A stretch of 64,000 bases of DNA, taken from positions 372,001 through 436,000 of the forward strand of contig JAETXT010000015.1 of assembly GCA_019188255.1 (NCBI GenBank), given 5' to 3'. This DNA is from Verticillium longisporum (Eukaryota > Ascomycota > Sordariomycetes > Glomerellales > Plectosphaerellaceae). The notes under the pieces are model-generated. The model saw nothing but the letters and a program-made list of their open reading frames with translations. It was not told where the DNA came from and searched no databases. How positions within the stretch are numbered: the first letter of the stretch is position 1; every line of letters starts with the position of its first letter. The position numbers were made by a program, and so were the translations under genes. Shown in pieces: positions 62,895 to 64,000 of this stretch.

Positions 62895-64000
62895 ATGACG
62901 AGTCTCAAGCGAACCCTCGATAGGGACCCTGCTGCGTCGAACCTGTCGAGCAAGGTCTACGTGCGGTCCACCAAGAGCGGCAAGGTTCAGAAAATCGTGC
63001 GAGAGGTCTACCTTCGTCAAGATATCCCCTGCTCATCAAAGCTGTGCCGACAATGCCATCTGATCGCGCCCAGGGATGCCTCTGGTAAAGGTGAGACGTC
63101 GTTCTGTCTGTTCGGAGAGCTTCACAGACTGACAATACACAGCCCAGCCGTTTGTGCTGTCTGATAAGCCGGCAGGCACCAAGGCCTTCCCTCAAGGTCA
63201 TTACATCATTCCGGATACCAATGCCCTCCTCAACGCCATGGATCTGTTCGAACAGAGCTCGGCCTTTTACGACGTCATTGTCCTGCAGACAGTCCTCGAG
63301 GAGCTCCGCAACCGCTCCCTGCCGCTCTACAACCGCCTCGTCGGCCTCACCAAGAGCGAGGACAAGCGCTTCTACGTATTCTTCAACGAGTTCCGCCTCG
63401 AGACGTACATCCACCGGGAGACCAACGAGACGGTCAACGACCGCAACGACCGCGCCGTGAGGCGGTCCGTCAAGTGGTACGGCGAGCATCTCGCAGAGCA
63501 CGGCTCGGCCACCCAGCCGCCCGCCGTGGTCATGCTGAGCGATGACCAGGACTGTCTCCGCAAGGCGAAGGCCGACGGCCTCCACGGCATGTCTCTTGCC
63601 GAGTATGTCGGGGGTCTCGAGGAGGCCGACACGCTGCTCGACATGGTTCCCGACCTGCAGAACGCCGGATCCTTCAAGAAGCAGGAGGGTCCCCTGTACC
63701 CGGAGTACTACAGCATGTCCAAGATGATGACTGGCACCAAGGCCGGCCTCCTGCACCAGGGAATCTTCAACGTCTCCCCGTACAACTACCTCGAGGGCTC
63801 GATCAAGGTGCCGAGCTTCGTCAAGCCGCTCCTCACCCTCGGAAGGGAGAACATCAGCCGTGCCATCAATGGTGATCTTGTCGTCGTCGAGGTGCTGCCG
63901 AAGGAGCAGTGGAAGGAACCCTCGACCAAGATCATCGAGGAGGAGACCATCACGAGGAATGAAAACGCCGACGATGAGGGAGGATCCGATCTCGTCTCGG
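62895..64000 (+). CDS. DIS3: Exosome exonuclease Dis3/Rrp44, N-terminal part, cut by window edge
   Basis: Catalytic 3'-5' exonuclease and endonuclease of the RNA exosome, in nucleus and cytoplasm. Exons 62895-63090 and 63143-64000 (52-nt intron with GTGAGA donor), open to the right edge; 351 codons are seen of roughly 970 expected. A CR3 motif of three cysteines lies at 46, 51 and 54 (CSSKLCRQC), almost the same spacing as in yeast. The PIN endonuclease domain follows (about 80-225) with acidic residues in YIIPDTNALLNAMD, TVLEELRNRS and LSDDQDC. The first cold-shock domain begins around 270 (LHQGIFNVSPYNYLEGSI). The RNB domain lies outside the window. The start ATG has a consensus context (CACGATGAC) and begins the expected MTSLKR-type N-terminus. 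Confidence 0.96.

Noticed and set aside
1..64000. CRISPR arrays, bacterial operons, prophage or secondary-metabolite clusters
   Set aside because: No regularly spaced repeats, no polycistronic packing, and no polyketide synthase, peptide synthetase or phage genes; the content is eukaryotic housekeeping.

Overview
This window reads as nuclear chromosomal DNA of a GC-rich filamentous ascomycete (Pezizomycotina, most likely a Sordariomycete; I lean to Hypocreales but cannot prove it). The gene content is eukaryotic and fungal: Mediator Med16, Sld3, Trs65, an Rsc7/Swp82-type protein, Hst3/4-type sirtuin and Chd1. Most introns are short (48-70 nt) with GTRNGT donors, CTRAC-like branch points and YAG acceptors, and there is a Pol III tRNA gene with an intron. 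Exon coordinates below were joined by hand and all close in frame, except at two apparent one-base frameshifts.

Layout. 1-940 (minus): N-terminus of a family X DNA polymerase (POL4), cut by the left edge. 1399-2921 (minus): ammonium permease with an apparent -1 frameshift. 2.9-8.35 kb: no supportable gene, but it holds GATA sites, simple repeats and a complete 820-bp transposon (6406-7225) with ~140-bp terminal inverted repeats and a perfect 9-bp target duplication. 8354-11685 (minus): Mediator MED16 in six exons, one intron being GC-AG. 12355-13176 (plus): ribulose-phosphate 3-epimerase. 15044-17248 (plus): Hst3/Hst4-clade sirtuin. 18748-23756 (minus): CHD1 remodeller. 25912-27899 (plus): RLI1/ABCE1. 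28887-31655 (minus): PRP40. 32287-34225 (plus): TRS65. 34500-37450 (minus): SLD3. 37826-37917 (minus): tRNA-Pro(AGG) with intron. 37.9-46.2 kb: gene-poor. 46174-47088 (plus): single-pass membrane protein. 48842-50202 (plus): DPB4. 51426-53769 (minus): RSC7. 53.8-62.9 kb: gene-poor. 62895-64000 (plus): exosome nuclease DIS3/RRP44, cut by the right edge.

How the genes work together. There is no metabolic cluster or operon. The genes are housekeeping, with a visible share for chromosome maintenance and transcription: POL4 (end-joining/gap filling), an Hst3/4 sirtuin (H3K56 deacetylation in characterised relatives), CHD1 and RSC7 (remodelling), SLD3 and DPB4 (replication initiation and Pol epsilon), MED16. 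RNA handling is covered by PRP40, RLI1 and DIS3. I see no sign of horizontally acquired or secondary-metabolite genes.

The most notable non-routine items are the intact MULE-like miniature transposon with RIP-like substitutions, two one-base frameshifts in otherwise intact genes (both in short G/C runs), the GC-AG intron in MED16, a stop-free 54-nt intron in CHD1, and repeated ACCTAGGT palindromic arrays upstream of genes. I did not find a convincing undescribed multi-gene system.
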